This document shows positions 20,531-30,939 of a stretch of 64,000 nt of DNA, piece after piece (the stretch's first letter is position 1; each line of letters starts with the position of its first letter). Both the position numbers and the translations under genes were made by a program. Location of the stretch: the NCBI GenBank assembly GCA_021234155.1, contig JAJEKV010000064.1, positions 7,320,001 through 7,384,000 of the forward strand, read 5' to 3'. Below the pieces are notes generated by a model. That model saw only the letters and a list, made by a program, of their open reading frames with translations. It searched no databases and was not told the DNA's origin. The DNA is from Isoetes taiwanensis (taxonomy: Eukaryota > Streptophyta > Lycopodiopsida > Isoetales > Isoetaceae).

Positions 20531-20727
20531 CTTTTCTTTTTTTTGAAGGATCACATTAATTAGTAATAAGGAATAAAGTACAAGAAGGGCGTCTGAGGGG
20601 AACACCGCCCGAAAGCAACCCCGGCCAAGCGGCCCCAACCGCATATAAGCCTATCTACGACTCAAGAAATGAACACGTCGTTACTGTCTACAATACGGAG
20701 GGTCCTTTCCCAGATAGTCGTCTTGAA

Positions 20728-21350
20728 CTACTCTTTCCGAGGGAAGGCCAGGTAAGAGAGGTATAATTTGTACCTCAACTGAGGGATCAATGCACCAGGT
20801 TGTACCTCTTCATTCCTGAACACCTTCATGCGTCGCCACTTCCATATGAGCCACAGTAACCAAGCCTTGCACAGATGGAAGGCCAAACTCTCAACCTGGG
20901 ACCACCTGCTAGGATACATCCCCAAAAGAACTTCTTGACTACGGAGAGAGGTATGAAAGAGGCGCTGGGCCCACTGCCATGCGGGCTGAACCTCGGTACA
21001 CAGAAACATACAGTGTTCCAAAGTCTCAGCACAACCACCACACATTGGACACAAGTCGCTGATCAACGGATTTATCTTGTGAAACCACGTGTTCACCCTC
21101 AAGGACCGGTGCACTATCTGCCACAACAACACCCAAGCCTTGGGGGGCGAGATTGGATTCCACACCCATCTCCAAATTTTGCTCCAATCATCTCTTGATA
21201 CCAGGAGACCCTAGCCATCCGAAGGGGCAGCTCATCCTGAATTGCCAGAAGCTCATAACAGGACTTGACGAAGTTGGAGGGATCAACCTTCGGATGGCAC
21301 CGCCACACATGACCCATCCCTTGAGGAGGGTTCAGTGGCAGAGCATTTGC
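20728..21350 (-). pseudogene. LINE ORF2 C-terminus, zf-RVT domain, copy 1
   Basis: The minus strand reads WNPISPPKAWVLLWQIVHRS, then LCPMCGGCAETLEHCMFLC and AWQWAQRLF. This is the zinc-binding reverse transcriptase-associated domain (C-x2-C...H-x4-C: LCPMC, EHCMFLC) at the end of plant L1 ORF2. A frame change separates it from the upstream SWYQEMIGAKFGDGCG segment. The corresponding region in copy 2 is 52390-53000, lacking 25 bp near its 3' end. Confidence 0.8.
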
Positions 21351-21691
21351 CACTCATGCCCAGATAATACTATCTCGTTCCTAAAGCCGAAACCTGTGGA
21401 CAAAAAGCTATTAGGGCGCCAGCTGAGGATCAACAGATCCTGCCAACACCGAAGGTGATGCACCTGGGCCGAGAGGGATCCACCATGGCGATGCCTCTAA
21501 CTGGATACAACTCGAGCGCCGATCGCGAAATAACGGGGACTGGCTCCCACGCTTGTAGGAGCTCCTTCGTAAAGGGAGAGGCATTAACATACGGCCTGAT
21601 ATCCACGAATAATGCCTAAGGAAGTGGTGCAGAACCAGTCGGCTTATGGAAAACTACCGAATGGGACAATGACTGATGAAGCAAAACCATA

Positions 21692-22900
21692 TCAGGGCGA
21701 GTCCAGCTCATTCTCGAGAACTGCAAAAATGAACTTGGAAATCAGGACCTTGTTGTGGAGAGAGAGGTCTACGATGCCGAGGCCTCCCCCAGCTTTGGGC
21801 CGCACACATTTCCACCACGCCACCTTGACCACCGCCCCTTCCTCATTACCTCTCCATACAAAGTTATGGATCATAGAGGAAATCTCCCGAATCTTGCTCT
21901 TTGGCACCAGGATGATAGACGCCATATAAATATGCGTTGAGCATAAAACTAACTTCGCTACTGTGATCTTGCCGGCCATGGAGAGTTTTCCACCCTTCCA
22001 CCAATTAAGGTACCGACGCAATCCTACCAAAATATCCTCCCACATACCTGCCGCCGAAATGTCAATGCCAAAAGGTATACCCAAGAGCCTGGAGCATGTG
22101 CCCTGTGGCTGCATTCGCCAAGGAAAGTGGGACAAGACCGCGAGCATGGGCTCTGGTGACAGCCACAACGCTGAACACTTCGCCCAATTCATTAGGCAGC
22201 TTGAGGCAATAGAGAATGTGTCCAGAAGCTCCATCGTGTTCAATAAATTTCTTTCGTCTGCCTGTAAGAAAAGAAAGGAATTATCAGCGTACGGACTTCC
22301 AATTTGTTGTGACCCGTATGCCATCTGTGACCCCTCTATGACACTCGCCTCCACCGCCGAGTTTAACAACTACGAGAGGGCTTCTGCAACAATGGTGAAT
22401 AGGTAGGGCGCCAATGGGCATCCTTGGCGAACTCCACGTCCCACTGTAAAGATCGACGACAACTCACCATGGCAAAGGATGGTGGCTCTGGCGGACGTTA
22501 AGAGTTTCAGAGCCATCGCTGTAAAACTCTCACCACATCCAAAGGCTAACATTATCCTCTTCGGAAAGTCCCAGCGAACATTATCATAGGCTTTTGCAAA
22601 ATCCAGTTTTAAATACACTATCTGTTGTCCTGTTCTGCTTACCGCTACGTTATTGAGAATGTGTCTTACCCCGGGATGAAGCCAGACTGCATGGGTCTAA
22701 TGGCCTCCTTTAGGACAACTTGAAGTCTGAGCGACAAGGCCTTTGCGATTATCTTGTATACTGCCGACAGAAGCGTAATGGGACGCCAGTCAGAAATAGT
22801 GGAAGGATCCTTCACCTTTGGGATTAGCGAGATGCATCCAATGTTGAGTCTATAGTCTAGCGACTCTGCCCGAAGCAGATCTTGATAAGTCTGCAAAGAT
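21692..22900 (-). pseudogene. LINE ORF2 reverse transcriptase, copy 1
   Basis: RT blocks in order on the minus strand: LIPKVKDPSTISDWRPITLL, IRPMQSGFIPG, YLKLDFAKAYDNVRWDF, GVRQGCPLAPYLF, and SPYADNSFLFLQ, then the thumb-like GKITVAKLVLCSTHIYMAS and AWWKCVRPKAGGGLGI. The catalytic YADD box reads YADN, so one of the metal-binding aspartates is Asn in this and the other copy. Frame changes occur near 22620-22670 and 22370. The RT could not be active as it stands. Confidence 0.88.
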
Positions 22901-23134
22901 CAACCCCTACCCATTCCCAATATTCTTGGAACAACTCCACAGAATGCCATCTAGACTAGGGCATTTATGAGGGGGGGCCAAGGCTGCACGCCTCCTCAAG
23001 ATCCTACTTAGTGAGTGAAAGTCGTAATGCCTCCTATCCATCGACACCTTGCACACCTACACCCATCAATACTATCTCCTCCATAACATCAGTGTAGTGA
23101 TACCTCTTTTCTTGGAAGAACTGGGAGAAGGGTA

Positions 23135-23445
23135 AAAGCATGCTACGGTGTACCACTTTTGGAACCCTCAAAAGTATCTACACTGGGTACTTTTAAACCG
23201 GTACTTTTCGTTTTTCTTTCCATTAAAATCGATCGAAACTTTTTGAATTGAAGGTTAGTAACATGCCAATCTATAGTTTTAGAGGATAACAATACTATTA
23301 GAGACTAAAATAAATGAATTAACTCTCAAACTTATTATTTATTGTGGCATTTATGCAAGTTCCCAGTACCCAGTGTTGGGTACTTTTCTGGGTAGTCTTA
23401 CACTCCCTAAAAAGTACTTTTAGATGGTACACCCTAGCATGCTTT
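23135..23445. mobile_element. MITE nested in LINE ORF2, copy 1
   Basis: A 311-bp AT-rich insert separates the endonuclease/linker from the RT. Its ends form an inverted repeat: AAAGCATGCTA then C/G then GGTGTACCA (left 23135-23155, right 23425-23445), one mismatch in 21. A second internal pair (TGGGTACTTTT / AAAAGTACCCA) extends the terminal symmetry. The target duplication is not certain (TA or CATG are possible because the ends are palindromic). No transposase is present. Confidence 0.75.
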
Positions 23446-23449
23446 CACC

Positions 23450-24510
23450 CGAAATGCTTGAAATGCAACAAGGCTTAATATCTACAGCGAATGCGAATTT
23501 GGCCATCAAGCAATGCCAAAGACGACATTGAAGCCCGCTTTTTTTTTCGATGCGCCAGCTCAAGAACATCCAGAATTGGTGTCCCCTTCCCCGTGAGCCG
23601 TGACCCCCCCTCATCCTGCCTAAGCTGCCCCTCTTGGACTCATCACCGCAATGAGACGCAGAGATCTCCCTCTCCCCGCACACCATCGGGAAAGGTCGAC
23701 ATCCGAGGGTTTCGGTTCAAGAATACAAAGCGCCTAACGCCCCGTTCTTGCAGGTTTGCTCTCGACTTCCCCACGACTTCGCGAAATGACTTGACCTCAG
23801 CCAAGGCCTTCACCATTCCCGACATCCTGGGAGTTATCGCGGAAAGGTACGAAAACCAGATCGGCCAAAGATCCCCGTGAGAAATCAGCATCCTTTAGGT
23901 AACTCGTATTTAATTTGAATAATGTATGCCCCAACCGATTGCACACGCATTCAGGAAATTAAATGAGGAAAATGGTCGAGATCGCAGAGTGGACAAAATG
24001 TTTCGGCCGCTGAGCGAGAGGTGCCGTGTCCATTGCTAGAGTATTGACATAGCATCCGGCCATGTCGAGCATATGCCCGCCTCGCCTCGCCCATCGATTA
24101 CACCAAGTAAATGTTCGACGACTCTGCCAAATGCAGGGAATCTAACAATTTTAACCATTGCTCCTGCTCAAAGCCTTGTACCACTTCAGCTCCTCGGCCA
24201 CACTTATCATGAATGGTCTCGACCATGTTGAAGTCACCCAACAGCAGCCAGGCCACACCAATCCCCAAAGAAGCGACCTTGTGTCTCAACGACGCCCAAA
24301 ATGCCCCCCTCTGCCGTGCACTATTGTGGGCATAAACGTTCACAAGGCATAAGAGTGAGCGGGTTATTAGTGAGAGTGACGTCCGTGGTGAAATCCACCT
24401 TGTCCGCCCAGGAAAGCACCCGCGCCACCTTATCAAGTGCCATCCCCTACGAGAAGATTTGGGCAAACGCTGAATCAGACACTGATGGCTGCACCGCCTG
24501 ATCATATGCT
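23450..24510 (-). pseudogene. LINE ORF2 endonuclease C-terminus and linker, copy 1
   Basis: 24098-24400 reads LLCLVNVYAHNSARQRGAFW and AWLLLGDFNMVETIHDKCGR, the C-terminal half of an L1-type endonuclease with the GDFN motif. The following linker (SDHFP-like, then KLNTSYLKDADF and GMVKALAEVKSF) is heavily frameshifted here but reads openly in copy 2 (55279-55683, followed by VTWLREGDTNS). The N-terminal endonuclease motifs expected upstream are absent. Confidence 0.8.
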
Positions 24511-24514
24511 GGGC

Positions 24515-27170
24515 CTGGGCATAAGTAATGGGACTGCCACTGCTCGGCCAACTCCTGAAGCTGCTGAATATGAAGCAACTTCTGGGCCACCATATTAGAG
24601 GTCACCGTTGGGTCCATGCCGCCATGTCTCACTGAATCAGCCGTTGGCACGTTGCCGGCATTAGGCTGATGTGGCCTACCCAGGACGGGTCCAACCTTTG
24701 GCTGAGTTCTGGCCAGAGGCGACTTCTCCACCGGCAATGTCTGTGGTGGGGCCTGCATCGCTTCCCGTGGAACCTCCTGCATCGTCTCCCAAGGAACCCC
24801 CGGCCCCGGGCGGGCATGTGCTTTGGAAGCGAGCCTGCAAAGACCTGGAGGGCAGGAAACATTCTCTGAATCTCTGCACCATTTAACAGCCTGAGGGGGA
24901 ACCGAAAGTACCAATCACCGCTCCTGACAGTTACTAAGGAAGGCAAATGTCCGCCAGTAAAGCAACACAAATCTTGGGCGCTCGAACTATGGAGTGAGAG
25001 ATATGCCCTCCAAGCCCATTGGCAATGACAATCATGAACTCAGGCAGCAGCATATCTGCCAGAAGATCCATCACCTGGAACCAACAAGGAATCTTCAAGG
25101 CCGACAGGGATCGAGCACTAACACCAGGAGTGTAATGCTGATAAATCAGATAATTTCCCCACATGAGATCAACACCTCTTGCCACTATTCTCTCCACGGC
25201 CGTTGGCGCGTCAAACATGAGGAGAAAGAAATTATTACCAGGGAAAAAATTAAGCACAGTACATATTTTTTCATAAAAAATGGTTTGGCTATTTTTCAAA
25301 ATCTTACAGTATTTTATGACATATATTTGGCTAAAGTTATTATTATCATTACATTTATATGTATTTGAACTTGGCAAAACTTTTGAATTAAGTATTTCTT
25401 TAAGCTTTCACTTAACTATTTTTTCTAATTAGAAAAGGCAAAAAATGTAGATTCTATAGTTTTAGATATATTGTACCATAGTGACAAATAATAATCAACA
25501 ACCAAGGAACATACAATGATATTAAAAAACTTTTAATGGAAGCTCACAACATAGCTTTTAACATCCATAATCTAAATTACATTCAATGCAATGGCATCAT
25601 TTCTAGCTATGGTGATCAAATTGCACTTATCTCTAACCCTTGAAGGAAGTTATGCAACCAAGTCGGGCATCTAAATCGATATTAGCCATCTCTTACACCT
25701 CTTTTTTTAAGATGCATATGTGGTATATGTAATAGAAATTCATAATTTGAAAAACTACTATCACCCATGATGGTAGGTGACGATCTGTAAAAATCTTCAA
25801 TAAGAATTTATTTTGTTTGGCTATTATTAATCAAATATATAAATATTGTAATATAAAGAAAGGCTAATCCCTTTTTCGTTAAGGAAAAGGGGAAAAATAG
25901 TTTGGCTAATCCTAAAAAAATAATGGAGTACTTGTTTTAACTATGGCTATTTTTTATTTTTTTAAAAGAAATCTCTCTTCATAAAATTCGCCGCCAAAAT
26001 TGCCTAGACCCCCTGAAAAATCGCCATTTGGCTAATAATAGCCGCTAATTTTTTCCATGATTATTACCCAGGAACTTTATGGACTGAAAAGGCAAGATCC
26101 CCAGCTGCTTAAAGTGAGCTTGTAGCCATCCGCCCACCCTCCTTGTGTCCAGCAAACTGGTATAGTACACCAGCACCGCGCAAGAGACTAAGTTAGAAAT
26201 AGACTTGAGGTGCTGTTGGTGATCTACCTCGACTACGTTGGCAAGAGGACGACTGGGATCAACCTGCAGCTCTCTTCTGTTGTGTTGATTTAGAAAGGCC
26301 AGAGCCTCCTCCATTCTAAGAGTGTCGGCCGACGCCACTGTATGCCGAATCCATTCAGAGAACCGCGGGCGTGAGAGCCTGCTTACAGTATCATTCGTAT
26401 GCCAGGCAGGACCTGTCGGGCCGAATCCTCGCCCATCGACCACTCGCCTCTCTGGAATTGGGGTCTTGCTACCTGATCCCTTATCTACCCGCACAACAGC
26501 ACCAACCCCTCCCTCCCCCAAAGGCACATCGCCCGACGCCCTACCACTACAAAGGGGTCATCCGGTAAGGCAGGAGCAGGCGAGCATGGACTGCAAAATG
26601 GGGTAGCTGTCTCCAATAGAGGCATGCTACTTGGAATCTCTAATTCTGAATTATGGGGAGGCCTGTGCAGATCCCTTGAAGGCTGTGCGGCCTCTGACTG
26701 TGAGTTGATATGCCCCAGTGACCACAGAGCTCCGAGCTGCCTATCGAAGGCACCTGCTAGCATACTGAAAAGAGATCTGACCTCTCCTTCATACCTGGAC
26801 CAGCAGCCATGTGCTGCACCTCTTCGCCCAAGGCCACCTCCATATCAGACACCACATCCGCCATCACGCCCAAAGCAGGGGCGGTTGCCATCTGCTGGCC
26901 AGAACCCAGAGGGAAAATTGAAGCAGCCCGCTCCATCTCTCCACCCTGGCCGATCTCCACAGCACCATGCTCACGCCCGCCCTTTGAAGCATCGACTGGC
27001 GCTCGATCAACTATCTTCCCCGACAACAGCCCAACTAGCCGATTCTGCTGCCCAGCTCCAACCGGCTTAGTCTTCAAAAACTCCAGTTCGCCGCTTAGAG
27101 AATCGGTTGGAGGCAGATCCACTGTTTTCAGAGTTGAGAACCCAGCAGGGCGATTCTGCTGGGCCATGCG
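24515..27170 (-). pseudogene. LINE ORF1 with DUF4283-like domain, interrupted, copy 1
   Basis: The minus strand starts near MAQQNRPAGFSTLKTVDLPP (27167); a QQNR...DLPP / QQNR...DRAP segment is repeated twice in the first 60 codons. Then come GGWLQAHFKQLGILPFQSIK and FLGNN, where a nested element interrupts (25243-26059), and NNFFLLMFDAPTAVERIVAR, WGNYLIYQHYTPG and ALKIPCWFQVMD. These resemble the nucleic-acid-binding DUF4283 domain of plant LINE ORF1. A Pro/Arg-rich tail follows to about 24515. Several frame changes are present. Confidence 0.75.
25243..26059. mobile_element. MITE-like insertion nested in LINE ORF1, copy 1
   Basis: An AT-rich 817-bp insert flanked by ATTATTACCAGG (25231-25242) and ATTATTACCCAGG (26060-26072), a 12-13 bp target duplication whose removal restores the ORF1 frame FLGNN-FFLLMFD. 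The ends are inverted: GAAAAAATTAAGC on the left and, reversed, GGAAAAAATTAGCGGC on the right. The word TTTGGCTA recurs inside. The right end (GCTATTATTAGCCAAATGGC reversed) resembles the start of the hAT-type MITE in the spacer. No coding capacity. This segment is unusually diverged between the two copies. Confidence 0.75.
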
Positions 27171-27327
27171 ATCTACCTTGGGGATTCATCTGGGAAGCGC
27201 CTGAGGATTTGCCTGGGATTCGCATAGGGAGCTCCCTTCACCTGCCATGAATCTCTCTGGGAACGAAACTGCTCAGGCCGTCGCCTCAGACCGCCGCCTT
27301 AGTGCCACCGCCATCTGTTCGAAACGT

Positions 27328-27338
27328 CTTGTTTGAAG
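27328..27338. repeat. LINE target-site duplication, 5' side, truncated at duplication junction
   Basis: CTTGTTTGAAG, the first 11 of the 16 TSD bases, directly followed by spacer sequence. The missing bases (CTTTT) and native flank are present in copy 2. Confidence 0.85.
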
Positions 27339-27996
27339 GCTGATACATGCTATGGTGTGATTGTAGCCTTTCGAAGATGCAATCTCATGAGTCACCCTAT
27401 GAGACTAGTCCGAGTTACATCTCCCTGTTCGATGGGGCAGATCAGGGAGGCATCCCCTCCCCAGGCATGATAGATCCCTGGGTGTATTAGAGAGAACACG
27501 TGCCACGTCAGCAGCCCCCGCATCCGTACCCGACTTACTCCCCTAAATCTAAAGGCCGGCTCACCTGCCCATTCGAGCCCTAAGACGTCCATATAGGCAC
27601 TCATCCTGGGACCCAGGGAGTGTCACACCCATACCCGGCCCTCTTCAGTGACCGACTATAAGTCTAGCATACTATAGGAGTCCTATAACCACACTAGGCA
27701 AGACCCCACCCCCGTTTCACCATCATACCCGTTATCTGGTGCTGAATCACAACATAGCAACCACAGCCAGGTGGGCTCTTGTGCACAGGCCGCATTTACT
27801 GAGTCTTAAAGGTTCTAGCTGGAGACATATCTACTACTAGGAAGCTTTCAGGTCTCTACCCACCCTTAACCCCAAACACAGGAGAAACAGAAAGAGATAA
27901 TATAATCATAAGCAAAATATCCATCATCATCTTTGCATCATCTTAATAGTACATAATAGAGAAATTAACCATCCATCAAATCATACAAGGGTTAGC
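27339..27996. repeat. Dispersed repeat R1, spacer copy
   Basis: Homologous along its length to 60736-61356, with many substitutions and small indels. Shared words include ACATGCTATGG, CATCCGTACCCGACTTAC, GACGTCCATATAGGCAC, GACCGACTATAAGTCTAGCA and ATACAAGGGTTA. Non-coding; possibly part of an LTR-type element, but no LTR pair or primer-binding site was identified. It begins exactly at the copy 1 junction. Confidence 0.8.
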
Positions 27997-28559
27997 TGAA
28001 GCACAAGCTAACTAGGGACTAACAGGTCTCTTGGCTAGAACCGTTATCACAAAAGGCTTCCATTCTTCTAATATGTTCCTCCAACACTTCCAAAATCGAT
28101 TTGGGACAGAATTGGGGGTAGGGACCAAATTTGGACTCCAATAATAGCAAGTTCCCTCGAGCCAATCGATTTGGCCTAGGTGGCACTCCCTAATTAGTTG
28201 ACCTTTACTAATTAATACATTAATTAGCCTAATTAGGTTATTTAACTTATTAACAATTTAGCATAACTAATAAAAGCCCTTTTGGTTAACCCAAGTTATC
28301 CCCTAACGACCTATAAGGGTCTATTTATATGCTGGTGACGTGTCATAGTATATTTATATATACTGTATAAATACATGGAATGTCACACCAGGACCCATCG
28401 CGAACGGCTTCTCCTAAAGCCTCTTTCTGTACTAGTAGTCCCAAGCACGTCAATCAACTGACCCGTCTGTTGCTCTAGCGTAAGGAACTGTAAACTTCAT
28501 GCCAGGCGTAAGCCTCTTCATGTTCGTAATCCAAACATAGCTGAGGCATACGAGGAGCT
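27997..28559. other. AT-rich unassigned sequence in spacer
   Basis: No ORF of note. TTAATTAG-rich between 28190 and 28270. TGTCACACC near 28381 is reminiscent of an LTR edge but no partner was found. Confidence 0.4.
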
Positions 28560-30800
28560 GCAACATAGGAGGGTTTGAACAGCTTGCCAAGCCAACTACA
28601 AGTAAAGTGGTACGTGGTCTAAGTTGACCCCCTCATCTCAGCTGTCTGTGCCCATCCCAAAATGATTGACCACATGCATATCCTGCTTAGCTACTAACAT
28701 ATATATAGTCCACCATGCTGGATCTGCCCCATGGTTCTCCTGCTTGCAAATCTACTTGCAGAGAGAACGACCACTGTGCTAGTCCATTGCAAATTACTAA
28801 GTCAAAAATACCGCAGAGCAAAAGTAACAGCCTACTATAGTGCATGACCTGGTTGTCATCTGATGCCATAGCCAAACCACTTCTGTAGTGCAACTATAAC
28901 ACATCATCAGCCACGGAGTCAAATTTCATGGGCTGTTCCATCCCTATGTATGCATTGAAGTCTCCAACAAGTCTGACATTGCCCAACTGCTTGTGTTGCT
29001 ATATGTCATCATATAGATTGACATAGGATCACATCCGAATGGGTGTAATAGAAGGTGCTTTCAACATGTGGGAACTAGCAGGCCGCCACAAAGAGAGGGT
29101 TGCCACTGCAATTCTGCACTCATATCCACAGTTACTGGTTATGCTTGTATATCTATCTATCTATCATATATAGGAAGATTGATTGTCCCAAGGTTGTCTG
29201 GAAGTGGCAGGCAATTCCTCCCTTCCCTTCCTCTCTAGTGGTAGTGCAATTATTGAAGACTAAGTAATGCTGGTAACCTGGCAAGTCGGGTAGCCTATGC
29301 ATTGCATGCTCCCATGTCTCCATAAGGAAGATGAGATCCATATTTGCAGTAACAGAGTTGAGACTATCTCTTTCTGCCACGGAAAGCCCCGACAATTCTA
29401 GGAGACCATGCGGAGGCACAATTCCTATTTGCTAGTGGCAGATGTAGAGGCAAATTTAGTTGTGGCAGCAGATTGAGAGGAGGCAACAACATGTGACACA
29501 CGAGCAGCAGCAGGTGAGGCAGTCGAAGCAGGACATGTGGCTGGAACGATCGAAGTAGAAGCATTATCAGGAGCAGCATGGGCTTTGGCAGAAGAATCTC
29601 GAGGATTTGCAATGCCATTTGGCGGTTGGAAGATCCACGTCTTGCCTCAAATTAGTCCTGCAACTCTCCCTTTACGGCGAATGCTCTTAACCTAGGCCAA
29701 CTCATACCTGCGGGGCTCCTATTGTGCTGGAGTGAGATCTCGGTCAATATACAAGGACATCCTTTCAACTGCCTGCCTTGGCGCAATATAGCTCCCCCCT
29801 ACTTGCACATCTGCAACTGGGAATGTGACAATACGATGGTGGTCAGGCCGTTGAGCACCATGGCGGATTGATCTAACAATATGTACTGGCGTATGGAATG
29901 CTATGCGGGCAAGAGCTAGCATCTGGAGGTGCGTTCAATGAGTTTCGACTTTGCTTCCTCTGGTAAGCCATGGACCACCACATTATGGCTTCTGTGTCTT
30001 AGTTCTTGGAGCTCTTTGATCCTCGAATTAATGTTGACTATCTCGGTAGGCACTGTGTACTAAATGCGAGGTGTGTGCTATGGCCTGCATTGGGGTTGTG
30101 GCAACATAGGCGGACATGGCAATGTAGTAGTTGGCTGTCCGGATTGATATCCTGCGGGCTTTTGAACATGTGAAGCTGCCGTAGCATGTGCTTCCCGAAT
30201 CTGGGAGCTCAGCTCCTGCTGGAATTATTGCTGCCTTTCTAATTCGCGCATGCACTGCTGCAGTTGCTCATGTTCATCTACATGGAGGCCCTTACCCTAT
30301 TAGACGATGGTTGCACGTATCTCTTGCACATGCAGATCCTGCATGATGTGCTCCAATTTTTGTAGTTGGGAGGCAATTATAGGATCCACTATTGATGAGG
30401 CCATTTCCCATGTACTGGCCCTGCTTTGAAGGGCTTGGAGTTGTGACGGGCTCTCTTCATTGGCCATCTGGACCCTTGGCAACATGGTGGCAGTCTCTTC
30501 AAACTCTGATCAAGGGCATGGGATAGATGTAGTCGTCTGCTTCTCAAAACGTTGTATGTCTTGTGTCATGACTTCAATATTGGACAGGTGTCCAACGGGC
30601 ATGTATGCCATCAAAATCCAGCTTATCTTGCTGCCATTTGAACTGCCCCCTGTCTCTCTATAGCCAGTTGCCTTTTCACTTGGAATACTGAGAACTGTAT
30701 CTCTTTTGCCAGACTTGCAATCCAAGTAGTGTTGCTCTCAAGTCTCACTTGGATTTGCCTCCAGTTCTGTCAATGTCTGGCGTGCCATCGGATTTGAGTA
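28560..30800 (-). mobile_element. Second LINE, 5' part only (ORF1 and endonuclease), spacer
   Basis: Minus-strand non-LTR retrotransposon fragment unrelated to the one in the duplicated block. Endonuclease: NCRGLSVAERDSLNSV (about 29370, after an in-frame stop replacing Trp), LIFLMETWEHAMHRLPDLPG, GKGGIACHFQ, then VRLVGDFNAYIGMEQP (about 28960) and SSMVDYIYVSS (28690). Upstream, 29430-30800 reads in broken frames as an Ala/Pro/Gln-rich ORF1 with a helical part (QLQKLEHIMQDLHVQEIR). No reverse transcriptase was found downstream, so the 3' part is lost. Confidence 0.7.
29146..29166. repeat. (ATCT)n microsatellite
   Basis: Short ATCTATCTATCTATC run within the endonuclease part of the second LINE, splitting its frame. 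Confidence 0.8.
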
Positions 30801-30939
30801 GTAGCCATCAGCTTGCAAGCCAATTTTATTGATTGAATCTTTTCGTAGATTTCCCTTCTCATGGAAGAGGCTTCTCCTTTGCCTTTGTTGTCTGGTCTGA
30901 GACGTTTTCGTGATGGACTATCTGCTTGTTCCTCCCATA

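Larger units (their letters stand above)
20531..27327 (-). mobile_element. L1-type LINE, inactive, copy 1
   Basis: Minus-strand non-LTR retrotransposon of about 6.8 kb. From its 5' side it carries an ORF1 with a DUF4283-like domain, part of an apurinic-type endonuclease (LLLGDFNMVE), a reverse transcriptase, a zf-RVT segment and a 3' poly(A) run (20531-20544). The 16-bp target-site duplication and A-rich 3' end are the marks of target-primed reverse transcription. Frameshifts, a mutated RT active site and two nested insertions (23135-23445 and 25243-26059) make it dead. The N-terminal endonuclease motifs are not found, suggesting internal loss between ORF1 and the endonuclease. Confidence 0.9.
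1..27338 (+). repeat. Segmental duplication, copy 1 (left end cut by window)
   Basis: This block is repeated in the same orientation at 31675-58994. Gene content, order and intergenic sequence match almost base for base, with scattered 1-4 bp indels and a few larger differences: a 20-bp loss at the GC palindrome near 16358 and a 25-bp loss near 20735, both absent from copy 2. Divergence ends abruptly after 27338, where copy 1 runs into the spacer and copy 2 continues into unrelated DNA. The true left boundary is not visible because identity already holds at base 1. Confidence 0.97.

Noticed and set aside
20875-21198. Plus-strand 107-codon ORF
   Set aside because: It lies antisense to the clearly recognisable zf-RVT domain of the LINE.
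24629-24970. Several overlapping GC-rich ORFs on both strands across the LINE ORF1 tail
   Set aside because: They are alternative-frame shadows of the same Pro/Arg-rich ORF1 segment and show no independent domains.
29364-29618. Leucine-rich minus-strand ORF resembling a membrane protein
   Set aside because: It is a frame-shifted reading of the Ala/Pro/Ser-rich ORF1 of the second LINE; the adjacent frame continues into the endonuclease.
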